This document shows, in pieces, positions 1 through 9,465 of a stretch of DNA of 64,000 bases. Position numbers and translations under genes: made by a program. The notes beneath the pieces are model-generated. The model saw only the letters and a program-made list of their open reading frames with translations, did not search any database and was not told the origin of the DNA. Position 1 is the stretch's first letter. Every line of letters begins with the position of its first letter. Source of the DNA: Flavobacterium chryseum (GTDB lineage: Bacteria > Bacteroidota > Bacteroidia > Flavobacteriales > Flavobacteriaceae); NCBI RefSeq assembly GCF_004362015.1, contig NZ_SNWW01000001.1, positions 1 to 64,000 of the forward strand, in the 5' to 3' direction.

Positions 1-44
1 TATACTTTTAAACTACTTTTTAGACACCTTTTTGAGTTCATTTA

Positions 45-94
45 TACTGCTCACTTTTATCCAGAATTAGGTGCTCACTTTATCCAGAATATCC
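45..94. mobile_element. End of a probable IS21-type insertion sequence
   Basis: Two near-identical direct copies of a GCTCACTTT(T)ATCCAGAAT motif lie at 49-67 and 73-90, 24 bases apart. IS21-family elements of Bacteroidota carry several such roughly 20-base transposase-binding repeats inside each end, so this is read as one terminus of an element whose body lies to the left of the window. No transposase coding sequence is visible here, so the family assignment is inference. Confidence 0.45.
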
Positions 95-214
95 AACGTA
101 ACTTCTGCGGCGCCAAAAGTTTGGCCTATAAGAAACCCATTTAAGCCGGATAATGAGGTTATTACAAAGACTCCTGTTACCTATTATATAAATATTAAAG
201 CATCAAGAAAATAA
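71..214 (+). pseudogene. 3' stub of an unidentified gene, truncated at the IS end
   Basis: An open frame runs from the IS-like repeats to TAA at 212-214. It encodes a protein-like C-terminus containing SAAPKVWPIRNPF and KTPVTYYINIKASRK. The first codons are made of the IS-like repeat, and no upstream start exists in the window because a stop occurs at 68-70. The simplest reading is a gene cut by the insertion, leaving about 40 codons of its C-terminus. The protein family is not recognisable. It converges on the helicase gene ten bases away. Confidence 0.35.
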
Positions 215-223
215 TTAATATAA

Positions 224-2155
224 TTATGAATTTAAAGAAAGTACATTTTCTTCACCAAACCATTCCTTCGCTTTGGCTATGACAACAGGATTTGGATTAT
301 GGTAGAAGACTGCGAGATTTTCTTTGGATCGCGTACAACAAACGTAGAATATTTTTTGAGTTCTCTCCAAAACACTTGCTGTCCCAGACTCACTAAAAAG
401 GTTCTCAAAATTGTATTTATTCCAGTCCCCATTATCAAGAATTACAAGAACATTATTGAACTCTGCACCTTTTGTTTTGTGCTGTGTTGAAAAGGGTGTA
501 AAACCTTCTAAATATTCATACAGTTTTTGAAACTCAGAATATTTAATTTTTTTTACACGATTGTATATATATTCATTGTTGAGAATAAATTTTTCAAGTC
601 GCTGGTCAATCAAGCATATATTTTTTTCATCTGCTTCTTTAATTACTTCTTCAATAGTTTTGTCACCAACTTTAACTAGACTTTCTATACTGGCTTTTAA
701 AATTCGTTTTTGATTGATGCTTGTGACATGAATTTTATAATCTGTAGCGCGCAAAAATTCATTATAATTTTTGTTTTCGTAATAGAAAATATTGTTTTGT
801 ATCTTAAAAAGATGTTTGATTAAATTGTCTCTCTTCGAACCTTTCTTGTTATCATCATCTCCGTCTTGTTTTTTGTCATCCACTAAAGAGTCTTTGTCTA
901 AATAAATCCTTCTGACTTCTGCAAAACTTTGATCTTTAAGTAAATTATACATTTTTTTGTGATCAGGTTCTTTAAGAATGATATCCTTTTTTAATATTCG
1001 TTGTCTATTCTTTAATTGAAATTTATTAACGACCTGGTCGAATGTATCTGTTTCGGCAATCTGGATTTCAGCACGATTGTTCTTTTTATTGTCTTTTATT
1101 TTAGCTAAAATATCAGATTTTAATCCTATCACTGGATCTTTATCATAAATATCCATCAGGTTTCTGAAGCCTGCTTTATCTGCAATGAGGTTATGCGTTA
1201 AATTAAGTTCCTTTGTTTGCTTAGGATTATTAAAGTTCCACCCTAAAGCTGTCAGGTGTGTTCTTACTGAAACAAGATCAGCGGTTGATGAATAAATAAA
1301 TTTTATGCTACCGTCTTTAACTTTACCGTTAAAAATGTTTGGTGCGTCTTCAAGCGAATGAGTTTGAACTATACCATCAGTACGCAGCCTATTAGCTAGT
1401 TCATAAATTAATTTTGGATTTCTTCTATTGACTTCTTTTTTTACTTCTTTAACTTTCCCTGCATCTGCGCCCTTATAGGCATCTAAGTTACCAACACCTT
1501 CATCATATATGGACTGCATCGCATCACCAAAGAAGCCAATAACATTTTTCTTTTTACTTTTTTGTAGGTGTGTTAGTAGCAGTTCTACAACTTCCGTATT
1601 TGTATCTTGATATTCGTCAATGAATATAAATTTATATTTATCTTTTAAAATGTCACAGAGTTTAGTGTGATTTTCAAACATATAACTAGCGATTAGCAAA
1701 AGCTCATCATGAGAAATAATGCCCTCTCGAAGCCTCAAATATTCCTTATACTGTATTCCTTTATCCAGGTTATCAAAAAAAGTATTAGGCAGTAATTGAT
1801 CCTCAAAGCTAATCTTCGTGTTGTCCGGATCATTATTAAGGTTAATAATTGCTGTTTTTAGTTCTTTTTGAAAATGCTTGATATTATCCCAAAGAAAATC
1901 GTGAATTGTGGTAACATTTAAATTGTTGTGATCAACACGTTCTTCAATTTGCTTTACTGCAGCATTTGTATAGGTCATACATGCTACTTTAGCCGTCGGA
2001 TTTTTTTCAATAACTTCTCTAATAATCTGGACTAAAGAGTATGTTTTTCCACTTCCAGCACCACCACTCAAAAGAAAATTATCACCATTATTAATGTGCT
2101 CCATAACTTGATGAAACTCATCCTTTGCAATCTGTTCTAATTTTGTTTCAGCCAT
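224..2155 (-). CDS. UvrD/Rep-like superfamily 1 helicase, GajB-like (Gabija-type defence)
   Basis: A 643-aa SF1 helicase. Visible motifs are Walker A GGAGSGKTYS (31-40), motif Ia CMTYTNAAV (59-67), TTIHDF (82-87), DEYQD (180-184), GDAMQSI (210-216), motif V QHKTKGAEF (558-566) and motif VI YVCCTRSKENL (604-614), so the motor looks complete. The start lies inside the 3' end of the OLD-nuclease gene (19-base overlap), which implies translational coupling. An OLD nuclease next to a UvrD-like helicase is the gene pair of Gabija (GajA/GajB). This protein is longer than the described GajB of about 500 aa because of a charged middle region around residues 330-550. It is probably the DNA-end or nucleic-acid sensing partner of the nuclease. 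Gabija assignment is by architecture only. Confidence 0.8.
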   Translation of the reverse strand: MAETKLEQIAKDEFHQVMEHINNGDNFLLSGGAGSGKTYSLVQIIREVIEKNPTAKVACMTYTNAAVKQIEERVDHNNLNVTTIHDFLWDNIKHFQKELKTAIINLNNDPDNTKISFEDQLLPNTFFDNLDKGIQYKEYLRLREGIISHDELLLIASYMFENHTKLCDILKDKYKFIFIDEYQDTNTEVVELLLTHLQKSKKKNVIGFFGDAMQSIYDEGVGNLDAYKGADAGKVKEVKKEVNRRNPKLIYELANRLRTDGIVQTHSLEDAPNIFNGKVKDGSIKFIYSSTADLVSVRTHLTALGWNFNNPKQTKELNLTHNLIADKAGFRNLMDIYDKDPVIGLKSDILAKIKDNKKNNRAEIQIAETDTFDQVVNKFQLKNRQRILKKDIILKEPDHKKMYNLLKDQSFAEVRRIYLDKDSLVDDKKQDGDDDNKKGSKRDNLIKHLFKIQNNIFYYENKNYNEFLRATDYKIHVTSINQKRILKASIESLVKVGDKTIEEVIKEADEKNICLIDQRLEKFILNNEYIYNRVKKIKYSEFQKLYEYLEGFTPFSTQHKTKGAEFNNVLVILDNGDWNKYNFENLFSESGTASVLERTQKIFYVCCTRSKENLAVFYHNPNPVVIAKAKEWFGEENVLSLNS

Positions 2156-4233
2156 GACAAACCTTCTTTAATGTACCCCGGAATATTCCAATTACTAAAA
2201 TCTTCATTGCTATGATACAAAATATCTAAAGCGAAATGGGTCTTTTTCTTAATGCATTTTTCAGCTAAAAAGTAGGGATTGTTGCCAAGATTGTCAAATT
2301 CCGCAAAGTTTTTAAGACCTTCAAACTGAGTTTTTATTGGTGTAATAAAAGCTCTATTTAAATTAATGAAAGAATCTTCAAAACTCCTAGCTATAAAAGA
2401 ATTCTCCAATATCTGATAAACTATTAAAAGATTACCATCAGCATTTATTTTCCATTTTCCGGAATCATTAATAAATGTCTTTTCTGCAACACTATAACTT
2501 TTAAGGTTTGCTAGAGTAGCAGTAGAAAAGAAAAAACTTAATGCGGAGTTAGAAAAATTGACTCCTAATGATGGTTCGCATTTCTCGCCAGCTGCATCAG
2601 TTGCGTCGAGATCAGTGATAATCAAACTTTTTACACCAATAAAATTTATAAATTTTTCGAAGATTTGGGAGTATGCACCAACTTCGATAATAGAAATATT
2701 TTGAGAAAGCAAAGGAAGAAACTTATCTTTTCCTCCACTTGCTTTAAATATTTTTTCCTCATCCAAATCAAATTTTTTCATCAGAGTAGGCAACAAGATT
2801 CGTTCTGTATCTCCTTCAATTAGAATTGCTTTGTCTGCAAAAAATATCTCAGCCCTGTTTATCGTTAAATATTGCTTTAGAAATTGATATTGTTTGGTAT
2901 TAGCCTTGTAGTCATATTGCAAGTCTTTTAAATTTTTAGCAATGACTGAAATTTCACTCTCTTTTTTTAGATATTTAATATCATCAAAATTACTCTCTGC
3001 AACAATATGAGAAGAGTGTGTGGTTATTATTGATTGCAGTTCGGCGATTTGACCGTCCTCACGTTGAATACCCTGATTCAGTAGATATTTGATGTTTTTT
3101 ATAAAAATATATTGCATCTGGGGGTGAGTATGTGCTTCCGGTTCCTCAATAAAAAGGATATTTATATCAGACGGTCTCTCTTCCTTTTTCCTTTTAAAAT
3201 CTTGTAGAAGGATCTCAATTTCAAAAATCATACTAATAAGATTCATATACCCAAGACCATTGTAATTCTCAGGTAAGGAGCTTCCCCCATGATTATACAT
3301 AACCGTAGTATTGCCTTCAAGTAGTTCTCTATGCTGTAAAGTTGAAATTATGTCAATTAGGGAGTCATCTTGCTTTATCCCTCCAAAATTTCTGACTTTT
3401 TCAATTACGTTTTTAAAGAGATTTGAATATATTCCACTAAGTACTATATCTGTCTCGCTAAGCTTATCTTTAAAATCATCAATAGCATCCTTTTGTTCGT
3501 CGCTAGCTTCTGTTTTTTTATAAATGGAAGAAGTTTGAATCGACAAAGTTTTATCAATCTCTTTGTTAGAGACGTCACGTTTTGCACTAATAAACTTGAA
3601 GTTAATAATTTCCTTCAAACTAATTTTTTCTATGTCTAAATCAAGGTATTTATCGTCATTTTCAATTTTTGTTTTTACATCAAATTCAATTGATTTACGC
3701 CTGGTGTGAAAGTATCCTGATTGTTCTAGTTTTAAAAAATAGAATAGGTTTTTTTCTGTTTTTAAACTAGTCTCTTTTGTATCCTTAAGCTTGCTTTTTT
3801 CCTTCGTTTTAAATTCTGCAAAATCTTTTCTTAGACGGATCAATCCATCAAAATCTAATAAATATTCAAATCCTAGAACGATAAAATTATTGTCTGGATC
3901 TAAGTCCATCATAACCTTAGAAATATTTGAAAGATTGTCTTTTTCACCATATTCAATGAACAGCTTCAATTTTATTCCAATTGGATGATATGTTTCTTCA
4001 TTTAGGGCTAGATCTTCGACAGTTTGTTTTACGTCATTTTTGAATTCAATATTAAAATCATCAAAAGAGAATTTTGTCTTTTCAGCATGGCTTAAAAACT
4101 TATCCAATATTGATAATAAAGATGTTTTGCCGCAGTTATTTTTTCCAATGACTAACGAAAGTTCATCTTCAAGATGTAACTCAAAGTCTTTAAGTAATCG
4201 AAAATTTTCAATCTTGATTTTTTTGATTTTCAT
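2137..4233 (-). CDS. OLD-family ATPase/TOPRIM endonuclease, GajA-like
   Basis: A 698-aa protein with an N-terminal RecF/SMC-like ATPase (IENFRLLKDF at 8-17, Walker A GKNNCGKTS at 30-38, Walker B ILFIEEPEAH at 359-368, the TTHSSH switch at 404-409). A C-terminal TOPRIM nuclease domain carries EGDTE at 473-477 and DLD at 541-543. This is the order of class 2 OLD nucleases, which nick or cut DNA under nucleotide control. It is followed by, and overlaps, a UvrD-like helicase, the usual class 2 partner. Described GajA proteins are about 580 aa, so this one is long. The gene lies 86 bases behind the methyltransferase gene with no clear promoter in the gap, so it may be co-transcribed with the restriction genes. 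Confidence 0.85.
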   Translation of the reverse strand: MKIKKIKIENFRLLKDFELHLEDELSLVIGKNNCGKTSLLSILDKFLSHAEKTKFSFDDFNIEFKNDVKQTVEDLALNEETYHPIGIKLKLFIEYGEKDNLSNISKVMMDLDPDNNFIVLGFEYLLDFDGLIRLRKDFAEFKTKEKSKLKDTKETSLKTEKNLFYFLKLEQSGYFHTRRKSIEFDVKTKIENDDKYLDLDIEKISLKEIINFKFISAKRDVSNKEIDKTLSIQTSSIYKKTEASDEQKDAIDDFKDKLSETDIVLSGIYSNLFKNVIEKVRNFGGIKQDDSLIDIISTLQHRELLEGNTTVMYNHGGSSLPENYNGLGYMNLISMIFEIEILLQDFKRKKEERPSDINILFIEEPEAHTHPQMQYIFIKNIKYLLNQGIQREDGQIAELQSIITTHSSHIVAESNFDDIKYLKKESEISVIAKNLKDLQYDYKANTKQYQFLKQYLTINRAEIFFADKAILIEGDTERILLPTLMKKFDLDEEKIFKASGGKDKFLPLLSQNISIIEVGAYSQIFEKFINFIGVKSLIITDLDATDAAGEKCEPSLGVNFSNSALSFFFSTATLANLKSYSVAEKTFINDSGKWKINADGNLLIVYQILENSFIARSFEDSFINLNRAFITPIKTQFEGLKNFAEFDNLGNNPYFLAEKCIKKKTHFALDILYHSNEDFSNWNIPGYIKEGLSWLKQN

Positions 4234-4319
4234 ATTGTGCGAAATATTGCTGGATCGTAGACATTATATTAAAAGTGTAAGTGTTATAATGCTAAGATTA
4301 ACTATCCTCAATTTTATAA

Positions 4320-5927
4320 CTATTTACTCCTATTAATTCGTCTTTTAGATAATTTTTTCCATATCTGATTAGCCAAATTAACTTCTTTTTGGGTAAGTCC
4401 GTAACCTTTTTTTAATATTAATTCATCTGTAATTTTTAAAATTTCATCAATGTTATTTTTATTACGTAACATTTCATCAATCCGAGGTAATAATTTTTTA
4501 TTTATTGTTTTGTAGGGCAATAAGATTCTTTCAGCTTCACTTGGCATTAGTTCTAAAACACCTCCACCATGGCTTCTACCCGTCACTTCTGAGAAAGCCA
4601 AAGATAAAGAGTTATAATAACTAGATGTGAATGCTTCTATTTCAACCTCTGGTTTTATCGAAACTCGATGCATTGTATCAGTAGTATAAGCTTTAGCATC
4701 ATTAATAATAAGCCTTGGGTATAAATTATTACGTCTAATAAAAAACGCATCTGAAACCCTTATAGACGGAACAACAAACCAATCATCCCTTATTCCAGTT
4801 TTGTATCCCTTATTTACTTCGTTAATTTCACCAAATTTAATATATTTTTGAGCCCCTGAATGTTCACCTAATTCTTTTCGATTTGGAAATACGAGTAAGT
4901 GAGCTTTTGCTTTAGATTTACGGTTTAATTCCCAGTCTTCTTTCGTAAAAATTAAGCTGTTTACTTGAATGCTTCTACCCACCATAGGTTTGGCAAACTG
5001 ATCCAGGTCATATTGCTGGACTGTTGTTAAAGGCACAGTAAAGTAACTGTTGGCACCAGTTGTTATTCCAACTTCAACTTTTGCAAAAGTACCAATTGAA
5101 GGTATATTTCTTTTGGCAGCAATATTTTCAAGGAAATCAATTTCTTCTTGCTCCAAAAAATAATATGTCCACTTGTTCGACTTAAAATCAATTTTTTTGG
5201 ATGGGCTTTTTAAAATTTCTACGTTCAAATTTTCCAAATCGCTTGCATCGTGTAATTCTAAATGTTCTATCAAATGTGTGTCCGTGCCATTTTTTTCGCA
5301 AAGAAGCAAAACTACCTCTTGTTGAATGTCAGGAAAAACTAACTTTTCAAAGGAGATAATATTTATTTTGTTATAAAATTTAGCCAGGAACTCCCTAAGT
5401 TGCTGTGCGTAGGAAACCTGAAGAAGCTCTGCCGGAATAACAAAACCAATCTTACCGTCTTCTTTTAAAAGTAGACTTGATCCTACTACGAATGATACCC
5501 ATGCATTACTAAGTTTTGAATATTTTAATCCAGCTTTGCTAAAAATTTTTGCAGCTTCCTTTTGTTGTTCACTATCAAAATATTGAAATCTTATATATGG
5601 GGGGTTTCCTATAACAAGATCAAATCTTTTAGTAGTTTCGTTGCAGTATAAATGAAAATCTGTATTTATAACTGTTTTATCATTAAGCTGAATTTTATTA
5701 GCTTTTTTGGCTTCCTTATGATCAAACTCTACTGCTGTAACAGATTTGAATTGATGGTTATTATATTTAAGTTGCTCCAAAAATACTCCATCTCCGCAAC
5801 TCGGTTCTAAGATGTCATAATCTCTGCTGCCATTAATTCCCCATTTAAGAATAAATGCAGCTATCGCGTCCGGTGTATAAAAACCGCCTCTAAGTTTTTC
5901 TGCAGTTGCATTCTCAATTAATTTCAT
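4320..5927 (-). CDS. Adenine-specific DNA methyltransferase, companion of the Eco57I-like enzyme
   Basis: A 535-aa N6-adenine methyltransferase of the M.TaqI/Eco57I type. AdoMet motif X region is GGFYTPDAI (14-22), motif I is LEPSCGDGVFL (40-50), and catalytic motif IV is NPPY (108-111). The C-terminal half, from about residue 270, is probably the target-recognition domain. No nuclease motif is visible. The gene overlaps the end of the larger restriction gene by 14 bases. Eco57I itself pairs a bifunctional enzyme of about 1000 aa with a separate methyltransferase of about 540 aa, and both lengths match here. Its likely job is to methylate host sites fully so the partner cannot cut them. Confidence 0.88.
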   Translation of the reverse strand: MKLIENATAEKLRGGFYTPDAIAAFILKWGINGSRDYDILEPSCGDGVFLEQLKYNNHQFKSVTAVEFDHKEAKKANKIQLNDKTVINTDFHLYCNETTKRFDLVIGNPPYIRFQYFDSEQQKEAAKIFSKAGLKYSKLSNAWVSFVVGSSLLLKEDGKIGFVIPAELLQVSYAQQLREFLAKFYNKINIISFEKLVFPDIQQEVVLLLCEKNGTDTHLIEHLELHDASDLENLNVEILKSPSKKIDFKSNKWTYYFLEQEEIDFLENIAAKRNIPSIGTFAKVEVGITTGANSYFTVPLTTVQQYDLDQFAKPMVGRSIQVNSLIFTKEDWELNRKSKAKAHLLVFPNRKELGEHSGAQKYIKFGEINEVNKGYKTGIRDDWFVVPSIRVSDAFFIRRNNLYPRLIINDAKAYTTDTMHRVSIKPEVEIEAFTSSYYNSLSLAFSEVTGRSHGGGVLELMPSEAERILLPYKTINKKLLPRIDEMLRNKNNIDEILKITDELILKKGYGLTQKEVNLANQIWKKLSKRRINRSK

Positions 5928-8904
5928 ATAAATCTTTTATTGTTGGGATTAGCGAGTCATCGGCGCCAAGGTTATATAATTTCTTAAGCAAATCATCCAT
6001 TATTGCTTTTGTTCTTTCAAATTGTCCTAAAAGTGGGGTTTGTAATCTTTTATTTCCAACATTTGAGTCTACTTTCTGTTGAATTTCAATCAGCTTTATC
6101 TGCGTTTTTACAATGTTATCATGCAATTCTTTATCTAAGGGATTCTTGAAGTCAATTTTACGGATTGGTAAATTATTCAACACCTTTGTTCCGCGTGCAA
6201 TATATCCTCCACGAAATACTTCACCCTTAAGATGAATTATCCACTCAACATATTTAGAGTTTAGAATAGCTTGTATGTAATAGATTGAATATAAGCTATC
6301 AGGAGACAAGAATAAACTACAATAGCCCGCAGTTCCACCAGCGGTGTGCAAAGTTTGTGAAAAATCTATTGGATATTTTTCACCTGTTGACATAACACCT
6401 ATGATTATTTTTTCTTTTATTTCACCTAATTCCAAATATTGGCTACGACCAAAACGATACCATTCCTGATCTGTTTTTGGTACTGGTTTGACGTCTCGTT
6501 TTTCAGTAAGTTTTGGTTTATTTAATTCGAGATATTTATATGCTAATGGGTATAATTTCTTGTATTCGTCAGGGTAAATAAACTCAGTTTTGCCATTTTG
6601 GAAGATATATGGAAAAATTACATAAGCATTAGGTACGATTGTGCGGTAAGTATTTAATTTTTCTGCACCCTTAGTACGAACAGTTACGTAATACGGTCTA
6701 AGCGCATCCTTTTCAATACTGTAGGTTACGCCTTTTTTGATAAAGTACACTGTGTTATTGTCTTCTTTCGTAGCTTGAATAATGTAAACTTCATTGGCAC
6801 TAGTTTGTATTCCATTATTTATATTATCCTTCCCGACGATTTTTTTAAGGTTCTCGCTCTGTTTTAAAACTTTTTCATATGCTAGTTTCAAATATGGAGG
6901 CACTAAAAACCAAAGTTCACTAGAAAGAGTGTTTGTTTCGATTTCATCTGTATTAATATTTTTAAAATCTCGAATCTTCCATTGTGTAAGATTTTTTATT
7001 TCAGTGTAAGTAAAATTTTCCTGACTACTCTTGCCGATGATTAAAATACTTGTGTAAGTAGTTTTATCTGCAAATATTTGATTGGCACCAAAGGATACCA
7101 AGGAGTGCAAATAACCATTTACAGATAATTCTTTTCTTAGATTTACCGCAGCACCAACTTTTGTGAATTTACTTGGAACAATGTATCCTAATATTCCATT
7201 GGAAGTTAATAAGTTTAAACCGCGTTCAATAAAAAGGAAGTACTTATCAAATTGTTTATGAGCTGATATGTAGTTCTTTTTGTAAATAGGAAGTTCAAGA
7301 GGTGTTATGTTTTTCATGTCTTCGGACTTCATATAAGGAGGATTACCTACAATTACATCAAATCTAAGACTTGCAAAATCGAATGGATTGATAATAATTT
7401 GCTCATTATCTAAAAAAACTTGATTAGGCTCTATAAGACTGTTACCAAAAAATATATTTTGATCTAAATTTGGAAGTATTGGATTTCGCCCAGAAATTGA
7501 AGCAGCGTCCTCATTCTCTAAAAGTTTCAATAGTAACCCAAACTTTGCTGATTCTACAGCATTATAATCCTTATCAATTCCGTATACACAACTTAATAAA
7601 AGATTACGTTTTATATCATAAGGTAGTTTATAAGTTTCTAAAGCTGTATGTATAAGTTTGGTTTTATCAGTACGTAAAAAATAGTCAATAACATTGTCAT
7701 TTAATAATTGAAAAAGTTCCAAAAGGAAAGCACCTGACCCACAAGATATATCTGCGAATTTTAATTTGCAGATTTCAGTATAATCTAAATCAACACATTT
7801 AACCTGTACTGTTTTACGAAGAATATCATTAATTATAAAAGTTGGTGTAGTGATAATATCTCGATCAGCATTCTCAGGTTTTTTAATAAGTATGACAGCA
7901 TCATCTTGTACAATCAGTTGTTCTGATAGGAAAATTTCATATATAGTACCCAAAACATCTGATGAAAATACAGCGAATGAATAGGGGCTTTCTGGATAGT
8001 ACAATTGTTTAATTATCGACCAAAAAACGGAAGATATGTTTTCAACGATTTTATCGACTAAAAGCTGATCAAACAATCCTGAATTATATTTTATATCCGC
8101 TTGTTGAAATTTGCTTATTAAAGCATTAAAATCATTAGCGCTTGCAAATTTCAATAGAGTTTGATAATCTTCTAAATTTCGATCTTCACAAACCCTTAAA
8201 AATAAGATCCGATTAAGATAACTCTGTACAGTATCATTTAACTGTTGTACGTTAATAGTGGTCTCATATCTATAAATTTCAGAGCCGAGTAGAGTTCTCC
8301 ACTCATTAATTTGATTTAGAAATAGATTGTCGATTGAATAGAGTTGAATTTTAGCTTCGATATCTTTCCACTCTAAATCAAATTGACCTGAATATACAGA
8401 GTCCTTGCCTAAGTAGTTTTTTATTTCTTCAAATTTCTCTTCGTACTCCGTATAATGATATTTTTTAATTAACGCCTTTTGAAAGTTATCTGTATGATCA
8501 ACCTTCACTGACACATCATATAATATTAAATACTCGAAATTTGATAAAACCGAAATTTTAAGTTTAGCGGTGAAACCATAACGTCTAATTTGTTTAGCCG
8601 TTTCATCACTAGATTCAATTCTTACATGAGGTTTTTTTGCTTCCACAAAAAACTTTCTTTCTGAAAAAAGCCTGAAAGTGTAATCCGGCTTTTTAGAATG
8701 TTCCGAAGCATTCGATTTTAATGTTTCTTCAAGAATAACCTCTCTTTCATTAGTCGATTTACCTGCATGGTTCTTTATATCCCACTTGAGTAATTCAAAG
8801 AATGGATCTAAGAAATCACTACGTAGTAATGTTTCATTATATTTATCTGACAAATAATATTTTCTATCAGACTTATATTTTTCTATTAGCTGATTAATTG
8901 TCAT
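5914..8904 (-). CDS. Type IIG restriction-modification enzyme, Eco57I-like
   Basis: A 996-aa single-chain enzyme. The N-terminus carries a PD-(D/E)xK nuclease (PDYTFRL from 73, FVEAKKPH at 86-93, so the E-x-K is E88 and K90). A helical linker follows, then an adenine methyltransferase domain with TPTFIIND (353-360), motif I ADISCGSGAF (384-393) and motif IV NPPY (521-524). A long C-terminal region from about 680 should read the target. The length almost equals that of Eco57I. The start overlaps the XRE regulator by 11 bases and the stop overlaps the methyltransferase by 14, so the three genes are translationally linked. The recognition site cannot be read from sequence alone. Confidence 0.9.
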   Translation of the reverse strand: MTINQLIEKYKSDRKYYLSDKYNETLLRSDFLDPFFELLKWDIKNHAGKSTNEREVILEETLKSNASEHSKKPDYTFRLFSERKFFVEAKKPHVRIESSDETAKQIRRYGFTAKLKISVLSNFEYLILYDVSVKVDHTDNFQKALIKKYHYTEYEEKFEEIKNYLGKDSVYSGQFDLEWKDIEAKIQLYSIDNLFLNQINEWRTLLGSEIYRYETTINVQQLNDTVQSYLNRILFLRVCEDRNLEDYQTLLKFASANDFNALISKFQQADIKYNSGLFDQLLVDKIVENISSVFWSIIKQLYYPESPYSFAVFSSDVLGTIYEIFLSEQLIVQDDAVILIKKPENADRDIITTPTFIINDILRKTVQVKCVDLDYTEICKLKFADISCGSGAFLLELFQLLNDNVIDYFLRTDKTKLIHTALETYKLPYDIKRNLLLSCVYGIDKDYNAVESAKFGLLLKLLENEDAASISGRNPILPNLDQNIFFGNSLIEPNQVFLDNEQIIINPFDFASLRFDVIVGNPPYMKSEDMKNITPLELPIYKKNYISAHKQFDKYFLFIERGLNLLTSNGILGYIVPSKFTKVGAAVNLRKELSVNGYLHSLVSFGANQIFADKTTYTSILIIGKSSQENFTYTEIKNLTQWKIRDFKNINTDEIETNTLSSELWFLVPPYLKLAYEKVLKQSENLKKIVGKDNINNGIQTSANEVYIIQATKEDNNTVYFIKKGVTYSIEKDALRPYYVTVRTKGAEKLNTYRTIVPNAYVIFPYIFQNGKTEFIYPDEYKKLYPLAYKYLELNKPKLTEKRDVKPVPKTDQEWYRFGRSQYLELGEIKEKIIIGVMSTGEKYPIDFSQTLHTAGGTAGYCSLFLSPDSLYSIYYIQAILNSKYVEWIIHLKGEVFRGGYIARGTKVLNNLPIRKIDFKNPLDKELHDNIVKTQIKLIEIQQKVDSNVGNKRLQTPLLGQFERTKAIMDDLLKKLYNLGADDSLIPTIKDLYEIN

Positions 8905-9211
8905 TGGCTTTATTATCTTTCAAATATTTAAATCTCTTTTTTGCAACTATAAGTGCTTGTTCACCTAAGTCTTCGCCTTGAATGTCAGACATGATTTTTT
9001 CACATAGAAATAATATTAAAAGCTCATCAGAATTATATTGGTAAATTTCTGCTAGCTTTAAAATAGCTTCTTTTGTTAATCTTCGTTCTCCGCGCTCCAT
9101 TTTACTTAAAATGTCCACATCGATATCTAACATTGCCGCAATTTTTCGTAAGGGAAAATGTTTTGATTCTCTCAGTTCTCTTAGCTTTCCTCCTAAAGTT
9201 TCTGTTGACAT
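8894..9211 (-). CDS. XRE-family transcriptional regulator of the defence operon
   Basis: A 105-aa protein with a Cro/C1-type helix-turn-helix near the N-terminus (LRELRESKHFPLRKIAAM, DILSKMERGERRL) and a short helical tail. The frame can be opened five codons earlier at GTG 9226, but that codon lies inside the palindromic operator. ATG at 9211 is preferred because the -7 box at 9234-9241 then leaves a short leader. It is first in the operon and overlaps the restriction gene. Its position resembles the C-protein controllers of type II systems, which delay restriction until methylation is in place. Whether it represses or activates is not shown. Confidence 0.85.
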   Translation of the reverse strand: MSTETLGGKLRELRESKHFPLRKIAAMLDIDVDILSKMERGERRLTKEAILKLAEIYQYNSDELLILFLCEKIMSDIQGEDLGEQALIVAKKRFKYLKDNKANDN

Positions 9212-9217
9212 ATTTTC

Positions 9218-9241
9218 ATTTGACACTAAGTGTCAAATTTA
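9218..9241 (-). promoter_or_regulatory. Operator palindrome over the promoter of the XRE-led operon
   Basis: Two perfect 9-base arms, ATTTGACAC (9218-9226) and GTGTCAAAT (9230-9238), surround a 3-base centre. On the minus strand TAAATTTG (9234-9241) matches the Bacteroidota -7 consensus TAnnTTTG and shares bases with one arm. A dimeric XRE protein bound here would cover the -7 box and the transcription start, which suggests autoregulation. No clear -33 TTTG was found. Confidence 0.7.
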
Positions 9242-9465
9242 TTAAATGTAATAGTGGTATATATGAAGATTTTAAAACTTTATCAACATCATTGCACCAT
9301 GTCTAATAGTATTTAAACAGTAACTTATACTTAACAATGTTAATAACATTCTATAATTATAATTTAGGACAGGGAATTTCTTTGACTATTTTTTGAACTT
9401 GCGCCATTTATTCCCTAAAATGAGACACTGGCATCGAGTCATACAAACACCATATTTTTTTCTTT

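Noticed and set aside
2300..9200. Phage or prophage origin of the defence island
   Set aside because: No structural, integrase or lysis genes are visible. Only the IS-like end hints at mobility.
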